A stretch of DNA of 64,000 bases, from NCBI RefSeq assembly GCF_001625695.1, contig NZ_AUXY01000122.1, positions 1 through 64,000 on the forward strand, written 5' to 3'. Below, in pieces: positions 53,666 through 62,777 of this stretch. The stretch's first letter is position 1. Each line of letters starts with the position of its first letter. Under the pieces are notes generated by a model. The model saw only the letters and a list, made by a program, of their open reading frames with translations, was not told the origin of the DNA and did no database searches. The translations under genes were made by a program, and so were the position numbers. Origin of the DNA: Pseudoalteromonas luteoviolacea H33-S. Its GTDB lineage: Bacteria > Pseudomonadota > Gammaproteobacteria > Enterobacterales > Alteromonadaceae.

Positions 53666-54637
53666 ATGTCCATTCGGCTCGCTGTTGGCCTTTTTCTCTT
53701 AAGTTTACTCTCCCCACTCACTCACGCTGCGAATTGGCACACAGTAGATCAACACACGACGATTATTGAACCAGTAAAAGAAGCCCGTTACCTTCTGCCT
53801 AACCAAGTACTTATCCAAGGACAAAAATGTGCAGCACTGATTGATAGCCATGGTGACTTTGTTGCTCTGGAATTATTAATTGCACAAATACGTTCTAAAT
53901 TAACCGTCCCTCTTTGCTATATTGTGGTCACAAACTTAGACCCCAAACAATTGTCTGGCATAATGCTATTAAAAAGTGCATTTCCAGAATCGACGATTTA
54001 TGCCGCTAAAGATACCTCATCGAGTGTGCGCCCATTAAGTCACATTATTAAAGACGAGGTAACGCAAAAATTAACTGGATTTCAGCAAAGCGTTTTACTC
54101 AGCGAACAACGCATTGCCAAAGCGCCCGAGTCAGATCAGCTCATGTGGAGCGCTAAACTACAACAAGCCAAACAACGCCTATCTCGTTGGCAATCAATGC
54201 CTATTCCAAACATTGAGCAAATAACCAAAGTGACGTCAATCGACCTAGGTAAGTACCCGCTCTTATTAAGCCCGGCCCAAGGTTTTAAAGGACCTGCACT
54301 TCAAGTGTACAACCAAAGTAACCAAGCACTATTTGGCGGACACACAGTGAATCTCTTGCCCTATGTTGCACAAACCAACAGCTCAATGTGGCAGCAAACT
54401 TTATATACCCTTGAAAAAGATTCGCAAATTAAATGGATACTTCCAGGCTTTGGCAAACCCTACAAGCGAGCGCAACTGCATTTGCCTTTGCGCTTTTTAT
54501 CATTATTAAATGCCCCAGATAAGCAATTGCAGATTGCAAGATTGCGTCAAGACTATCTGCAAAATGGCATCTCAGCCGAGCAGTTTGATGCATACTTTGA
54601 GCAAGCTGAAAAACAAAAAAAGCACGCTAGCTTTTGA
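53666..54637 (+). CDS. Secreted MBL-fold-like protein lacking metal ligands
   Basis: This protein has 323 residues from the ATG at 53666 and a signal peptide (MSIRLAVGLFLLSLLSPLTHA). The mature start, ANWHTVDQHTTIIEP...RYLLPNQVLIQGQKCAALID, looks like a metallo-beta-lactamase fold. At the place of the THxHxDHxxG motif the sequence reads TNLDPKQLSG, so the zinc ligands are missing. It is therefore probably not a metallohydrolase. Two helical stretches rich in Gln and Lys lie in the middle. Translation may be coupled to zapA (1 bp gap). Function unknown. Confidence 0.65.
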   Translation: MSIRLAVGLFLLSLLSPLTHAANWHTVDQHTTIIEPVKEARYLLPNQVLIQGQKCAALIDSHGDFVALELLIAQIRSKLTVPLCYIVVTNLDPKQLSGIMLLKSAFPESTIYAAKDTSSSVRPLSHIIKDEVTQKLTGFQQSVLLSEQRIAKAPESDQLMWSAKLQQAKQRLSRWQSMPIPNIEQITKVTSIDLGKYPLLLSPAQGFKGPALQVYNQSNQALFGGHTVNLLPYVAQTNSSMWQQTLYTLEKDSQIKWILPGFGKPYKRAQLHLPLRFLSLLNAPDKQLQIARLRQDYLQNGISAEQFDAYFEQAEKQKKHASF

Positions 54638-54727
54638 ACAAATAACCATCAGAAGGTATAGTAGCTAACATGAACTACGCTAATTCGCCTGTCGATAGCC
54701 AATAGTGTTGCCCAGTACTAAGCGCCT

Positions 54728-56224
54728 ATGAATCGTAAAAAATTTTATGCCATCTTTTGTTGTTGTATTGCCTTTTTAAGCACCTTAGGATGTAAGCAAA
54801 CACCCACTCAAAGTGCAGATCTTCAAGATGTACTTAAGGACTTACTAACACAAAAAGAACCCACACCAGCCCCCCAGGCTGTGACAATCCCAATACAACC
54901 AGGGCCCGAGCCAAAGCCCTATAAAACATCTGATATATGGGAACATATTGCCCATAATTTGCGCTTTGAGCAAACGCCGCATTCACGTGTAAAAACACGA
55001 GTAGATTGGTATTTATCACAACCCGAATACTTACTCACAGTCAATCAACGCTCCTCTGCTTACTTGTACCATATCGTCAAAAAAATAGAGCAGCGCGGCT
55101 TGCCCCTAGACTTAGCTCTGTTGCCTTTTGTAGAAAGCGATTTTCGCCCTCATGCCGTGTCAAAGCAAAGTGCAGTGGGTGTATGGCAGCTAGTAGATGC
55201 AACCGCTTATCATTTTGGCTTGCAAAGCAACGACTGGTACGATGGCAGGCGCGATGTATTGGCATCCACTGATGCCGCACTCTCCTACCTGTCATATTTG
55301 CATAAGACCTTTAATGGTGACTGGCTTCATGCCATAGCAGCCTACAATACAGGTGAAGGACGTGTAAAAGCAGCGATAAAGCGCAACAAAAAGGCAGGTA
55401 AAAGTACACACTATTGGCACCTTAAGCTACCAAAAGAAACCGCCGATTATATTCCTAAATTACTGGCATTAAGTTATCTACTCAAGCATCCTGAAACAGG
55501 GTTTAAACGGCCAGCACTTGCCAACCAAGCCACAACAACCATATTAGATGTTGGACAAGCTTTTAACTTTGGCGTTTTAGCACAGCTACTCGATATCGAT
55601 AAGCAACAGTTGCACAATCTCAACACTGGCTATTTAAGACATCAAAGTCCAGAGCAAGGCCCGTATAAATTATTAGTACCACTCACTGAGCAAGCATTAA
55701 TGCAAAGCCCATTTTATCGCGAGCAGTTTAGTCGTAGTTATCAGGTCAAGCTCAATGACACCCTCTATGGTATCGCGCGTCAATTTGGTACCTCAGTGAA
55801 GAAAATCAAACAGCTTAATAATAAGCAAAATAACCTGATCCGAGTTGGTGAAAAGCTTTTGATAAATCAAGCTAATATCAATAGAGCATTAACCGTAGAC
55901 TATCAGATCAGCCCCTATTTGGAGCAGCAGGCCACGCCAAAGCTAGCCACGATTGAACACCATCACACAATCGTCTCTGGTGATTCCTTATGGGATTTAA
56001 GCCAGCACTATCAAGTGCCTGTAAAAGACTTACTGGATTGGAATAATCTACAATCGGCCAGTATTTTATCTCCCGGCAAAGTATTGATTTTACATCTCCC
56101 CACAACAAAACAAACACAACCTAATGAACAGCAGAACGTCCCCAGTTACCTAGATGTGCTAGAGGGGGCGACTCAACTTAAAGAGGCACCAAGTACTACC
56201 GAACCAAACTTGCCCCTAGACTAG
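54728..56224 (+). CDS. mltD: Membrane-bound lytic murein transglycosylase D
   Basis: This 498-residue lipoprotein has a signal ending in LSTLGC (Cys about 22). The SLT domain (about 115-235) has the catalytic Glu in PFVESDFRPHAVSKQSAVGV and AIAAYNTGEGRVKAAI. Two LysM peptidoglycan-binding repeats follow (about 340-385 and 415-460). MltD cleaves peptidoglycan glycan strands with formation of 1,6-anhydro ends. Length is a little above E. coli MltD (452). Confidence 0.95.
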   Translation: MNRKKFYAIFCCCIAFLSTLGCKQTPTQSADLQDVLKDLLTQKEPTPAPQAVTIPIQPGPEPKPYKTSDIWEHIAHNLRFEQTPHSRVKTRVDWYLSQPEYLLTVNQRSSAYLYHIVKKIEQRGLPLDLALLPFVESDFRPHAVSKQSAVGVWQLVDATAYHFGLQSNDWYDGRRDVLASTDAALSYLSYLHKTFNGDWLHAIAAYNTGEGRVKAAIKRNKKAGKSTHYWHLKLPKETADYIPKLLALSYLLKHPETGFKRPALANQATTTILDVGQAFNFGVLAQLLDIDKQQLHNLNTGYLRHQSPEQGPYKLLVPLTEQALMQSPFYREQFSRSYQVKLNDTLYGIARQFGTSVKKIKQLNNKQNNLIRVGEKLLINQANINRALTVDYQISPYLEQQATPKLATIEHHHTIVSGDSLWDLSQHYQVPVKDLLDWNNLQSASILSPGKVLILHLPTTKQTQPNEQQNVPSYLDVLEGATQLKEAPSTTEPNLPLD

Positions 56225-56272
56225 GCCCTGACGTAGAATAGAAGGCCACATTCAAGAGACAGAAGAATACAT

Positions 56273-56767
56273 ATGCAAATTACAAAAGACACAGCGGTTG
56301 AGTTCCATTACACGCTAACTGAAGGTTCAGAGCAAATTGAAACCAGCACAAATGGCGAACCGCTGAGCTACTTGCATGGTCAAGAAGGCATGCTTCCGGG
56401 CTTAGAAGCCGCCTTAGATGGCAAAACTGCTGGGGACAAATTTTCAGTGACATTAGAGCCAAAAGACAGCTATGGTGAATACCAAGAAGGTCTAGTGCAA
56501 CGTATTCCAATCAAACATTTGCAAGGCCTAGGAAACAACAAAGTTTGGAAACCAGGTATGAGTGCGATTGTTGACTCTAACCAAGGTCGTCATCAAGTGA
56601 CCATCGTAAAAGTAGGCCGCTTTAATGCAGATTGTGATTTAAACCACCCATTCGCAGGTAAAACACTGACTTTTGACGTGGAAGTTATCAATGTAAGAGC
56701 CGCTACAGCAGAAGAGCTGTCTCATGGCCATGTGCATGGTGCTGGCGGCTGCGGTCACGACCACTAA
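56273..56767 (+). CDS. slyD: FKBP-type peptidyl-prolyl isomerase SlyD
   Basis: This 164-residue protein has an FKBP domain with an IF (insert-in-flap) chaperone domain: AVEFHYTLTEGSEQIETS, then GMLPGLEAALDGKTAGDKF and YGEYQEGLVQRI. The tail HGHVHGAGGCGHDH is a short His/Cys metal-binding sequence, reduced relative to the long E. coli tail that delivers nickel. It lies 9 bp before the SDR gene, so an operon is likely. Confidence 0.92.
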   Translation: MQITKDTAVEFHYTLTEGSEQIETSTNGEPLSYLHGQEGMLPGLEAALDGKTAGDKFSVTLEPKDSYGEYQEGLVQRIPIKHLQGLGNNKVWKPGMSAIVDSNQGRHQVTIVKVGRFNADCDLNHPFAGKTLTFDVEVINVRAATAEELSHGHVHGAGGCGHDH

Positions 56768-56776
56768 GGATCAATT

Positions 56777-57505
56777 ATGCAACCTGTTGCCATCATCACT
56801 GGTGGCAGCTTTGGCATTGGTAAAGCCATTGTTGAAAAGCTGCTAAACCAAAATTATCGTGTTTTTAACCTCGACATCGCCCACAGCGACCTTGGTGAGT
56901 ACCGTCACTGTGATGTCAGCCAAGTTGACCAAGTCAAAGAGACAATAACGACTATCGTAGCAGAAACAGGACGTGTAGACGCCTTGGTTTCAAATGCAGG
57001 AAAGCACCTTAGTGCGACTATCGAGCACACCGATGAAGCAACTTTGGATGCTTTGTTCTCACTCAATGTTAAAGGGGCTTACGCCGCGATACAGGCAGTG
57101 TTGCCTGTCATGAAAAAGCAAAATGACGGTAAAATTGTGCTGATATCATCAGATCAGGCGCATATAGGGAAACCCAACTCTTTTGCTTACAATCTTACAA
57201 AACACGCCCTCGCTTCTATGGCGAAAACCACAGCTTTAGACTACGCACAGTACAACATACGCGCCAATGCTGTATGTCCAGGCACCATAGAAACACCTCT
57301 GTTTCACAATGCCATTGATAAGTATTGTGCAAAAAGTGGGGCTGACAAAACTGAGATAGTCGCTGAAGAAGCGGCCCTACAGCCTTTAGGTAGACTAGGA
57401 CAGCCTAATGAAGTCGCTGCACTCGTGGCTTTTTTACTCAGTAACGATGCCGCGTTTATTACAGGCAGCTTGCAAACAATTGACGGTGGTTACACGGCAC
57501 GCTAA
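56777..57505 (+). CDS. Short-chain dehydrogenase/reductase
   Basis: This 242-residue SDR has the NAD(P) motif TGGSFGIGKAI (about 8-18), SNAGKH near 71-76, and the catalytic Tyr and Lys in YNLTK. The ending FITGSLQTIDGGYTAR is typical. The substrate is unknown; it overlaps the amidohydrolase by 1 nt (TAATG). A sugar or sugar-lactone pathway is a reasonable guess because similar SDR/amidohydrolase pairs occur in L-fucose-type routes (inference). Confidence 0.88.
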   Translation: MQPVAIITGGSFGIGKAIVEKLLNQNYRVFNLDIAHSDLGEYRHCDVSQVDQVKETITTIVAETGRVDALVSNAGKHLSATIEHTDEATLDALFSLNVKGAYAAIQAVLPVMKKQNDGKIVLISSDQAHIGKPNSFAYNLTKHALASMAKTTALDYAQYNIRANAVCPGTIETPLFHNAIDKYCAKSGADKTEIVAEEAALQPLGRLGQPNEVAALVAFLLSNDAAFITGSLQTIDGGYTAR

Positions 57506-58344
57506 TGAAGATTATCGACCCACATTTGCACTTTTTCGATCTTGAAAAGGGAGATTATCACTGGTTGAAACACAATCCACCAGCTTGGCCTAACTTAGAC
57601 TTGATCCAGCAAAACCATTTGCCAGCGGCTATACAGGATGTTGCATCATTTAAGGTCGCCGCCTGCGTGCATGTGGAAGCTGGGTTCGATAATAATCATC
57701 CAATAAATGAGCTACATTGGCTGGCCGATATTGTGCCACCTCTTCCCTACAAAGCCGTCGCTTATGCCCAAATAGATAGCTCGCCTAAACAGTTTCGTGC
57801 CGCATTGGAACAACTTCAACATCCAAGCTTAATTGCAATTAGAGACATCACTGAAGGCGATGATGCTCAGCGACTACTGTGCGAAAATACAAAGCAAAAC
57901 CTCCTCTATTTAGCGGATCTAAACATACACTTTGAAGCACAATTTGAAGTACATAACACTGCGATAAGCCGCCATATATATGAAATTTATAAAGAGCGAC
58001 AAGCAGCTACTTTAGTGATCAACCATGCTGGTTTCATGATGGAGGGCTGTGAGTGGCAAGAGAGTATTGAGTTGTTATCTCAAATAAAAAACTGCTTTAT
58101 TAAGTTTTCAGGACATGAGTTGTTAGAGACACCGTTGAGCGCGCAGGATCAGCTCAGTGAGCTATTAACTTATTTTGGACCCGAGCGTATCATGCTTGCA
58201 TCCAATCACCCTGTTTGCCTAATAAAACGTGACTATCAAGCCCAGTGGCAACAATATTATGAATTGGTTCAGCATCTAGATGGCAGTGTATGGCAGCAAC
58301 TTAGCTTTGAAAACGCTAAGCGAGTCTATCAACTGACGGTTTAA
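57505..58344 (+). CDS. Amidohydrolase-2 family (lactonase-like) hydrolase
   Basis: This 279-residue TIM-barrel hydrolase begins MKIIDPHLHFFDLEKGDYHW, with the first metal-binding HxH. Later motifs include VINHAGFM and KFSGHELLE, and an aspartate-like position near MLASNHPVCL. It resembles L-fuconolactonase and related sugar lactonases. Translation is coupled to the SDR. It overlaps the convergent DUF2884 gene by 4 bp. Confidence 0.82.
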   Translation: MKIIDPHLHFFDLEKGDYHWLKHNPPAWPNLDLIQQNHLPAAIQDVASFKVAACVHVEAGFDNNHPINELHWLADIVPPLPYKAVAYAQIDSSPKQFRAALEQLQHPSLIAIRDITEGDDAQRLLCENTKQNLLYLADLNIHFEAQFEVHNTAISRHIYEIYKERQAATLVINHAGFMMEGCEWQESIELLSQIKNCFIKFSGHELLETPLSAQDQLSELLTYFGPERIMLASNHPVCLIKRDYQAQWQQYYELVQHLDGSVWQQLSFENAKRVYQLTV

Positions 58345-59123
58345 GAGCGGATCTGTACCAGATCGAACGCGGCCAAGCTGGGTACAATCACTTGTAGGCG
58401 CTTTTCTGTCTCATCTAGTGTGTTGAGGCATTCACAGTACTCATTGGCTTTCACTTCAAGTTGCGCTGCTTTTTGTTGTAAAGACTTATCTATCTCTTTA
58501 GAGATGATCTCCATTCGCTGACCCATATCAGAAAAACGGCTTTCGATATTCCCTTCTCTAGATTTGAATGCGTCGCCAACTGAAACGAGAATTGCCCCGA
58601 GAGAGCCGTGCACTGCAGAGTGAATTTTACCACTGATCTCTTTGGTGAAAAAATCATCTATCTTTGAGAGGGATTGAGGTGCTATATAGTAAAAATCTTC
58701 ACCGCGCTTAAACTTATCCATTAAAGCACGCTCCACATATTGCAGCTGTGTTTTAAGCACTTCAGGGTTGTTATCAGACATGCCTTCTACGACTTGCTCG
58801 ATTGCACTTAATCCTAAATTCACACCATCAGTTGCCAAATTAACTAACTCCGGTACCGTATCACGGATCCCTTTCGCATACTCTTGAAGCACTTGTGTTT
58901 CTTGCTCATTGAGCTCAACCCACATACCACGTACAAGCAACTGATTATCATTATTAATTTGTACGCGAGTTTGACCGTTATCTAGTATTCGGATCACAGA
59001 GTCTGTGATAATTAAACCGTGCCCTAACTCAACATCACATTTGTCATCGGCCTGAGTAACCAGAGATGTCCCCAGCAATAATGAGAAAAAAACAGATTTA
59101 GCGCTAGCTATAGATAACTTCAT
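58341..59123 (-). CDS. DUF2884 (YggN-like) periplasmic protein
   Basis: This 260-residue protein has a signal peptide (ends near LVTQA at 25). A family-typical start, CDVELGHGLIITDSVIRILD, follows. The remainder is helical and charged, with conserved WVELNEQETQVLQEYAKGIR. Function unknown; YggN of E. coli is also uncharacterised. A hairpin in front of the gene may hide the ribosome binding site (see separate entry). Confidence 0.8.
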   Translation of the reverse strand: MKLSIASAKSVFFSLLLGTSLVTQADDKCDVELGHGLIITDSVIRILDNGQTRVQINNDNQLLVRGMWVELNEQETQVLQEYAKGIRDTVPELVNLATDGVNLGLSAIEQVVEGMSDNNPEVLKTQLQYVERALMDKFKRGEDFYYIAPQSLSKIDDFFTKEISGKIHSAVHGSLGAILVSVGDAFKSREGNIESRFSDMGQRMEIISKEIDKSLQQKAAQLEVKANEYCECLNTLDETEKRLQVIVPSLAAFDLVQIRS

Positions 59124-59124
59124 A

Positions 59125-59154
59125 CTACCCCCATACGTAATAGCATGAGGGTAG
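59125..59154 (-). promoter_or_regulatory. RBS-masking hairpin candidate before DUF2884 gene
   Basis: On the minus strand CTACCCTCAT (59154-59145) can pair with ATGGGGGTAG (59134-59125) to give ten pairs (one G-U) around a 10-nt loop. The right arm contains the GGGGG ribosome binding site and ends 1 nt before the start codon. If transcription begins upstream of 59154, translation would be blocked unless the stem opens. A weak alternative -10, TATTAC, within the loop would remove the left arm. Confidence 0.5.
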
Positions 59155-59229
59155 CAAATTTTATTTTTTAACCAAACTTATTTTTTAATTTCAGGGCCAA
59201 GTACAAATAAAGTTCTGAAGATTTAAGTG

Positions 59230-59763
59230 CTATTCTGCCGCTGGGCAAAATGTATATCGCATCAATCGCACAAAAGCGTCTGATGTTTTACCGCTGGTAC
59301 TATCGTTCAAACCATCTGCAAATTGATAAGTCCAAGCACGAGATATGTCTTTAACATTTGTGGTACTAGTCCAGTAATTACCGCTATGGTTACCAAGAAA
59401 AACCGTTTCATTAATCGCTGGATCTTCGCAACTTCGCTCGACTATTGTCGCCAACTCTTTGACATTAGGTAGCTGCCAGTCATCGTGTCCCCCTAATCGG
59501 CTGTTATTCGCAGCAGTGAGCGCCTGCTGCCAGCTAAGCTGTTGCTCTTTGTTATCGCAACTTTCAGTTTCTGCGTTATACACAAACCCAAATGTGCAAC
59601 GTTGCCACATAATATCAGTTTTAGTATCACAAACGGTACCATCGGAGTTGATGACAAAGCGATCCTCAGGAGTTGAAAGCGGAACAGACCCCGCATCAGC
59701 GCATTGCTGAGCAAATACAATAGGGCTAAAAATTGAGGCTAACACCATTAGTTTAATTTTCAT
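59230..59763 (-). CDS. Secreted DUF1566 protein
   Basis: This protein has 177 residues from the ATG at 59763 (AGGTG 7 nt upstream), with a signal peptide (MKIKLMVLASIFSPIVFA). The DUF1566 domain fills the rest: DGTVCDTKTDIMWQRC, WQLPNVKELATIVERSCEDP, NYWTSTTNV and AFVRLMRYTFCP. Six cysteines suggest disulphides. The domain resembles C-type lectin-like FGE folds; function is unknown. It overlaps the end of the upstream DUF1566 gene by 11 bp. Confidence 0.82.
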   Translation of the reverse strand: MKIKLMVLASIFSPIVFAQQCADAGSVPLSTPEDRFVINSDGTVCDTKTDIMWQRCTFGFVYNAETESCDNKEQQLSWQQALTAANNSRLGGHDDWQLPNVKELATIVERSCEDPAINETVFLGNHSGNYWTSTTNVKDISRAWTYQFADGLNDSTSGKTSDAFVRLMRYTFCPAAE

Positions 59764-61459
59764 TGCTATCACCTCGTACTAATCTCACATATGCAGTTTG
59801 TGCTTTGGCCCTTGGGATATCATTACCTGTTTCCATATCAACCACATACGCTCTGGTAAGATTAGCGCCTACGCCATTAGTCCCACCAACCGCGGTTTGG
59901 CTGGTCCAGTAGTACAAGTGACCTTGTAGTGAGGTTGCTGGCATATTTGGGAAAAAAGCAGGGTCGAGGATATGCACTCCAACGCGACCAAAATCAGCAA
60001 TACTCATTAACTCGGTATAACTTGGTAGCCTCCAAGTATTACCGCCACAGTAGCCACCTGATTCACTATTTACACGATTGATAAACGCTTGTACGCCACA
60101 CCGGTATGTATCGCTAATGTGGGGACAAGGAGCAGGGTCTATTACAGGGTACTGACTGCCAATTAATTCTGCGCCTTCAGGATTTAGAGCCCAAGTATAG
60201 TGATTTTGCGCATTGCGAGTTGATGTATTAGGTAACGTCCCCGCCGTGGCTTCTTTTACTTCCCAAACTAGGCCTGTAATATTGTCTCGCACACAGCTAA
60301 AGCTCGACGCATCATTACTCAGCTCCTTCCCATCAGAATCGAGTTTAGTGAAGTCAAAAGCAAGATCACCGGACCCTTCTTTGGAGATAAGTGCGGCAAC
60401 ACTGTCTCTACCTAGCTCTGCGTCTTGTCGTGGAAACTCAGTGTTTGCGCAATCGATTTTGGCTGAGTTGTTATAACAAGCGCTCGAGCCACTGTCATTA
60501 AGCTTACTCAACGGTTTTGGTAAGATATCAATACGTACCTCATCATCTCCGCTTCGGTTAGCTGAATCAGTCACTGTCACCTTAAAAGTCGCAAAGGTTT
60601 TATCGTCTTTATCTGGGGCTTGGAAAGTTGTTTTACAGGCACTGCTATCCGCTAATGCAATCGCGTCGCCAGTGCTCGATTGCTGCCAAGTACAAATATA
60701 TTGACCATCTACAGTCACACTTTTAGATGCATCTAAGGTAACGGTATCGAATTCTAAAACTTCCTGATCTTCTCCTGCATTTGCAAGTACCACCTTATCA
60801 TTTTTGGCTAATGCTACACTAAAATCCGTTGTTGTACTTCCGCCTTCATCATCTGTGACCGTTAAACGCCAAACAGCTGTTTGAGTGTCGGCCAGTAGCG
60901 GGTGCACAAAGCTCAATGTCATGCTACCACTGTCTTCGACGACAATATTACTTGGACCAGATATCAGTTCCCATTTATACCCGACAACTTGGCCATTATC
61001 GTCCGGATCAGTTGAATCCACCGCAGATAAAATGACGGTGTCTAAATATTTAGAAGGTAATGTTGCTGGGCCTGTTTGCGTTACCTTAGCAACTGGAAGT
61101 TGGTTATTAGAGGTAATATTGACATTGAGTGTATCAGAAACCAGTTCACCAGAAGGTGAAAGGTAATCGACTTTCAGTACAGCGGTGCTGTCGCCTTTCA
61201 CATCCGGCGCGGTAACCGTCAGCTCTTCACCGGTTTGTGGAAAACCATCAATTGATGGCCCGGAGGTCACCTGCCAGTTAAATGTTCCTCCAGTTGGGGA
61301 GGCCATCGCTTTGAGTGTAAATTCGTTTTTTTCTATAACAGTGACATCTTGTCCTGCATTGATACTGGCTCTGACAACTTCTTCATCTGAGCCACCTGAA
61401 CCACCACACCCACTCAATATCGCTGAGACGGCCGCAATGGTAAGCGATTTTTTTAGCAT
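59753..61459 (-). CDS. Lipoprotein with Ig/PKD-like repeats and DUF1566
   Basis: This 568-residue lipoprotein has a signal with lipobox LSGC (Cys about 18) followed by a Gly/Ser linker. Three PKD/Ig-like repeats (about 30-120, 125-215, 225-312) carry GQDVTVIEKNEF, DSTDPDDNGQVVGYKWELIS and DAGEDQ-type motifs. The C-terminal DUF1566 domain (about 385-565) holds GLVWEVKE, WRLPSYTELMSI and YYWTSQTAVG. Likely a surface protein. The tail overlaps the smaller DUF1566 gene, so both probably come from one transcript. Confidence 0.85.
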   Translation of the reverse strand: MLKKSLTIAAVSAILSGCGGSGGSDEEVVRASINAGQDVTVIEKNEFTLKAMASPTGGTFNWQVTSGPSIDGFPQTGEELTVTAPDVKGDSTAVLKVDYLSPSGELVSDTLNVNITSNNQLPVAKVTQTGPATLPSKYLDTVILSAVDSTDPDDNGQVVGYKWELISGPSNIVVEDSGSMTLSFVHPLLADTQTAVWRLTVTDDEGGSTTTDFSVALAKNDKVVLANAGEDQEVLEFDTVTLDASKSVTVDGQYICTWQQSSTGDAIALADSSACKTTFQAPDKDDKTFATFKVTVTDSANRSGDDEVRIDILPKPLSKLNDSGSSACYNNSAKIDCANTEFPRQDAELGRDSVAALISKEGSGDLAFDFTKLDSDGKELSNDASSFSCVRDNITGLVWEVKEATAGTLPNTSTRNAQNHYTWALNPEGAELIGSQYPVIDPAPCPHISDTYRCGVQAFINRVNSESGGYCGGNTWRLPSYTELMSIADFGRVGVHILDPAFFPNMPATSLQGHLYYWTSQTAVGGTNGVGANLTRAYVVDMETGNDIPRAKAQTAYVRLVRGDSNEN

Positions 61460-61491
61460 TACAACTCCTAACTGACTACCTCCGAGTCATG

Positions 61492-61824
61492 TTAGAGGTA
61501 GCTATCTTGATGTATACGAACAAATAACTTAGTACCGATTTTACTGTAATCCACCTTGTATTCACGACCATCTAATGACTGAATGAACAGCAGTCGCTTC
61601 ACTTCACTGAACACATCCGGACTGGATATTTGCACCACCTCTAAATAACGCTCTTTAGCTTCCCGGCGATTTCTCGGTAACTCTTCTTTAAACGGTATCA
61701 AACCAGTAGCAGTTACTTTAATCCTCGGATGGGCTTCCCCATTTACGATCACTAAATCGAGCTTTTTATCTTTATGGATGATGGTATTACGACCACTTTT
61801 AATAAAGGCTTTATCGAAGCTCAT
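61492..61824 (-). CDS. Small basic protein of unknown function
   Basis: This 110-residue protein has no signal or membrane segment. It contains an Arg/Glu-rich central helix (PRNRREAKERYLEVVQ) between strands. I do not recognise the family. The gap to the upstream gene is 17 bp and to the next 32 bp, so it belongs to the four-gene minus-strand operon 62549-59230. Confidence 0.6.
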   Translation of the reverse strand: MSFDKAFIKSGRNTIIHKDKKLDLVIVNGEAHPRIKVTATGLIPFKEELPRNRREAKERYLEVVQISSPDVFSEVKRLLFIQSLDGREYKVDYSKIGTKLFVRIHQDSYL

Positions 61825-61841
61825 GTATATATCCTGTTACT

Positions 61842-62549
61842 TCATCTAGCGGTGGCTATTTGCTCATGCAAATCTTTGACCACCTTTTCTGGATTTAATT
61901 TCCAGTGGTTTAAAATAGTAGCAAATTGCCATATATCCCTATCTAAAACATTCGCAGGTAATATCAAGTCGTACCCTGTTACCGTCTTCAAATTTTGCAT
62001 CCGGTTTGCAAACATGGCCATTAGGCCTGTATATGAGCGCCCCTGCGGCGATTCATAACAGGTTTCTTCAACCAGCCATTCTGATGGACAATTGCCATTT
62101 GCGCAATGTATTTTAACAGCTTGTAAAAAAACATGCCGTTGTTCTATTAGTAACTTCCCAGCCAAACGGGGGGTAAGTTCTACTAAAAACTCATCAATAT
62201 TGTTTAGTTTAATACCTACAGCATTTAACTCAAGGTTTTCAACTCCTTGAGTCACAAAAGGGACACCACTTGAATGAAAATTTCGGTGTGTTACATGCAA
62301 AACCCCAAACTTATGCACATAGTTCAATGCTAAAGTACTCAATTCAATGCTGTAGTATGGTTGCTGACTCTTTAAAAAACCAAGTAATATCGAGCAGATA
62401 GCTGCTGCTGCCAAGGCTAACTCTAAAATTGTCGGTGGCGTAGCGCGCAATGTCACAAATAAAATAATCACCCCTAAGCAAATCCCACCAGCGAGCATAA
62501 ACTCTATGCTGTGGCGGTTAGCTGACGCACGCAACGACACTTTATGCAT
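61842..62549 (-). CDS. Two-helix membrane protein (DUF2982-like)
   Basis: This 235-residue protein has a pair of N-terminal membrane helices (about 17-34 and 40-58). A larger cytoplasmic part follows, with strands and the segment ECYESPQGRSYTGLMAMFAN-like near 180-200. The layout recalls DUF2982 proteins of Vibrio and Alteromonadales; certainty is limited. It heads the operon with the small unknown protein and two DUF1566 genes. The upstream 62550-62777 region shows nothing more than weak promoter-like AT sequence. Confidence 0.62.
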   Translation of the reverse strand: MHKVSLRASANRHSIEFMLAGGICLGVIILFVTLRATPPTILELALAAAAICSILLGFLKSQQPYYSIELSTLALNYVHKFGVLHVTHRNFHSSGVPFVTQGVENLELNAVGIKLNNIDEFLVELTPRLAGKLLIEQRHVFLQAVKIHCANGNCPSEWLVEETCYESPQGRSYTGLMAMFANRMQNLKTVTGYDLILPANVLDRDIWQFATILNHWKLNPEKVVKDLHEQIATAR

Positions 62550-62777
62550 AATAAAACCACCAATAAAATATCAGCATGGCGATTAGCCATAAGAATAACT
62601 TTCTTAATTGTAAGCACCTTTTACAGGGTTTTAGTTTACCCATTTCAGTAACCTTTTAGGTACACAGTAATAAGTTCTGTTATATTTTCGTTTAATACAC
62701 AAATATACAAGATATCCGTGATTTTCTCTCATAAGAATTTTTGTACACTAACCATCTACAAATAGTGAGATGAAATT

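Noticed and set aside
53600..53680. Expected site of 6S RNA after zapA
   Set aside because: The next gene begins 1 bp after zapA; there is no room for the RNA.
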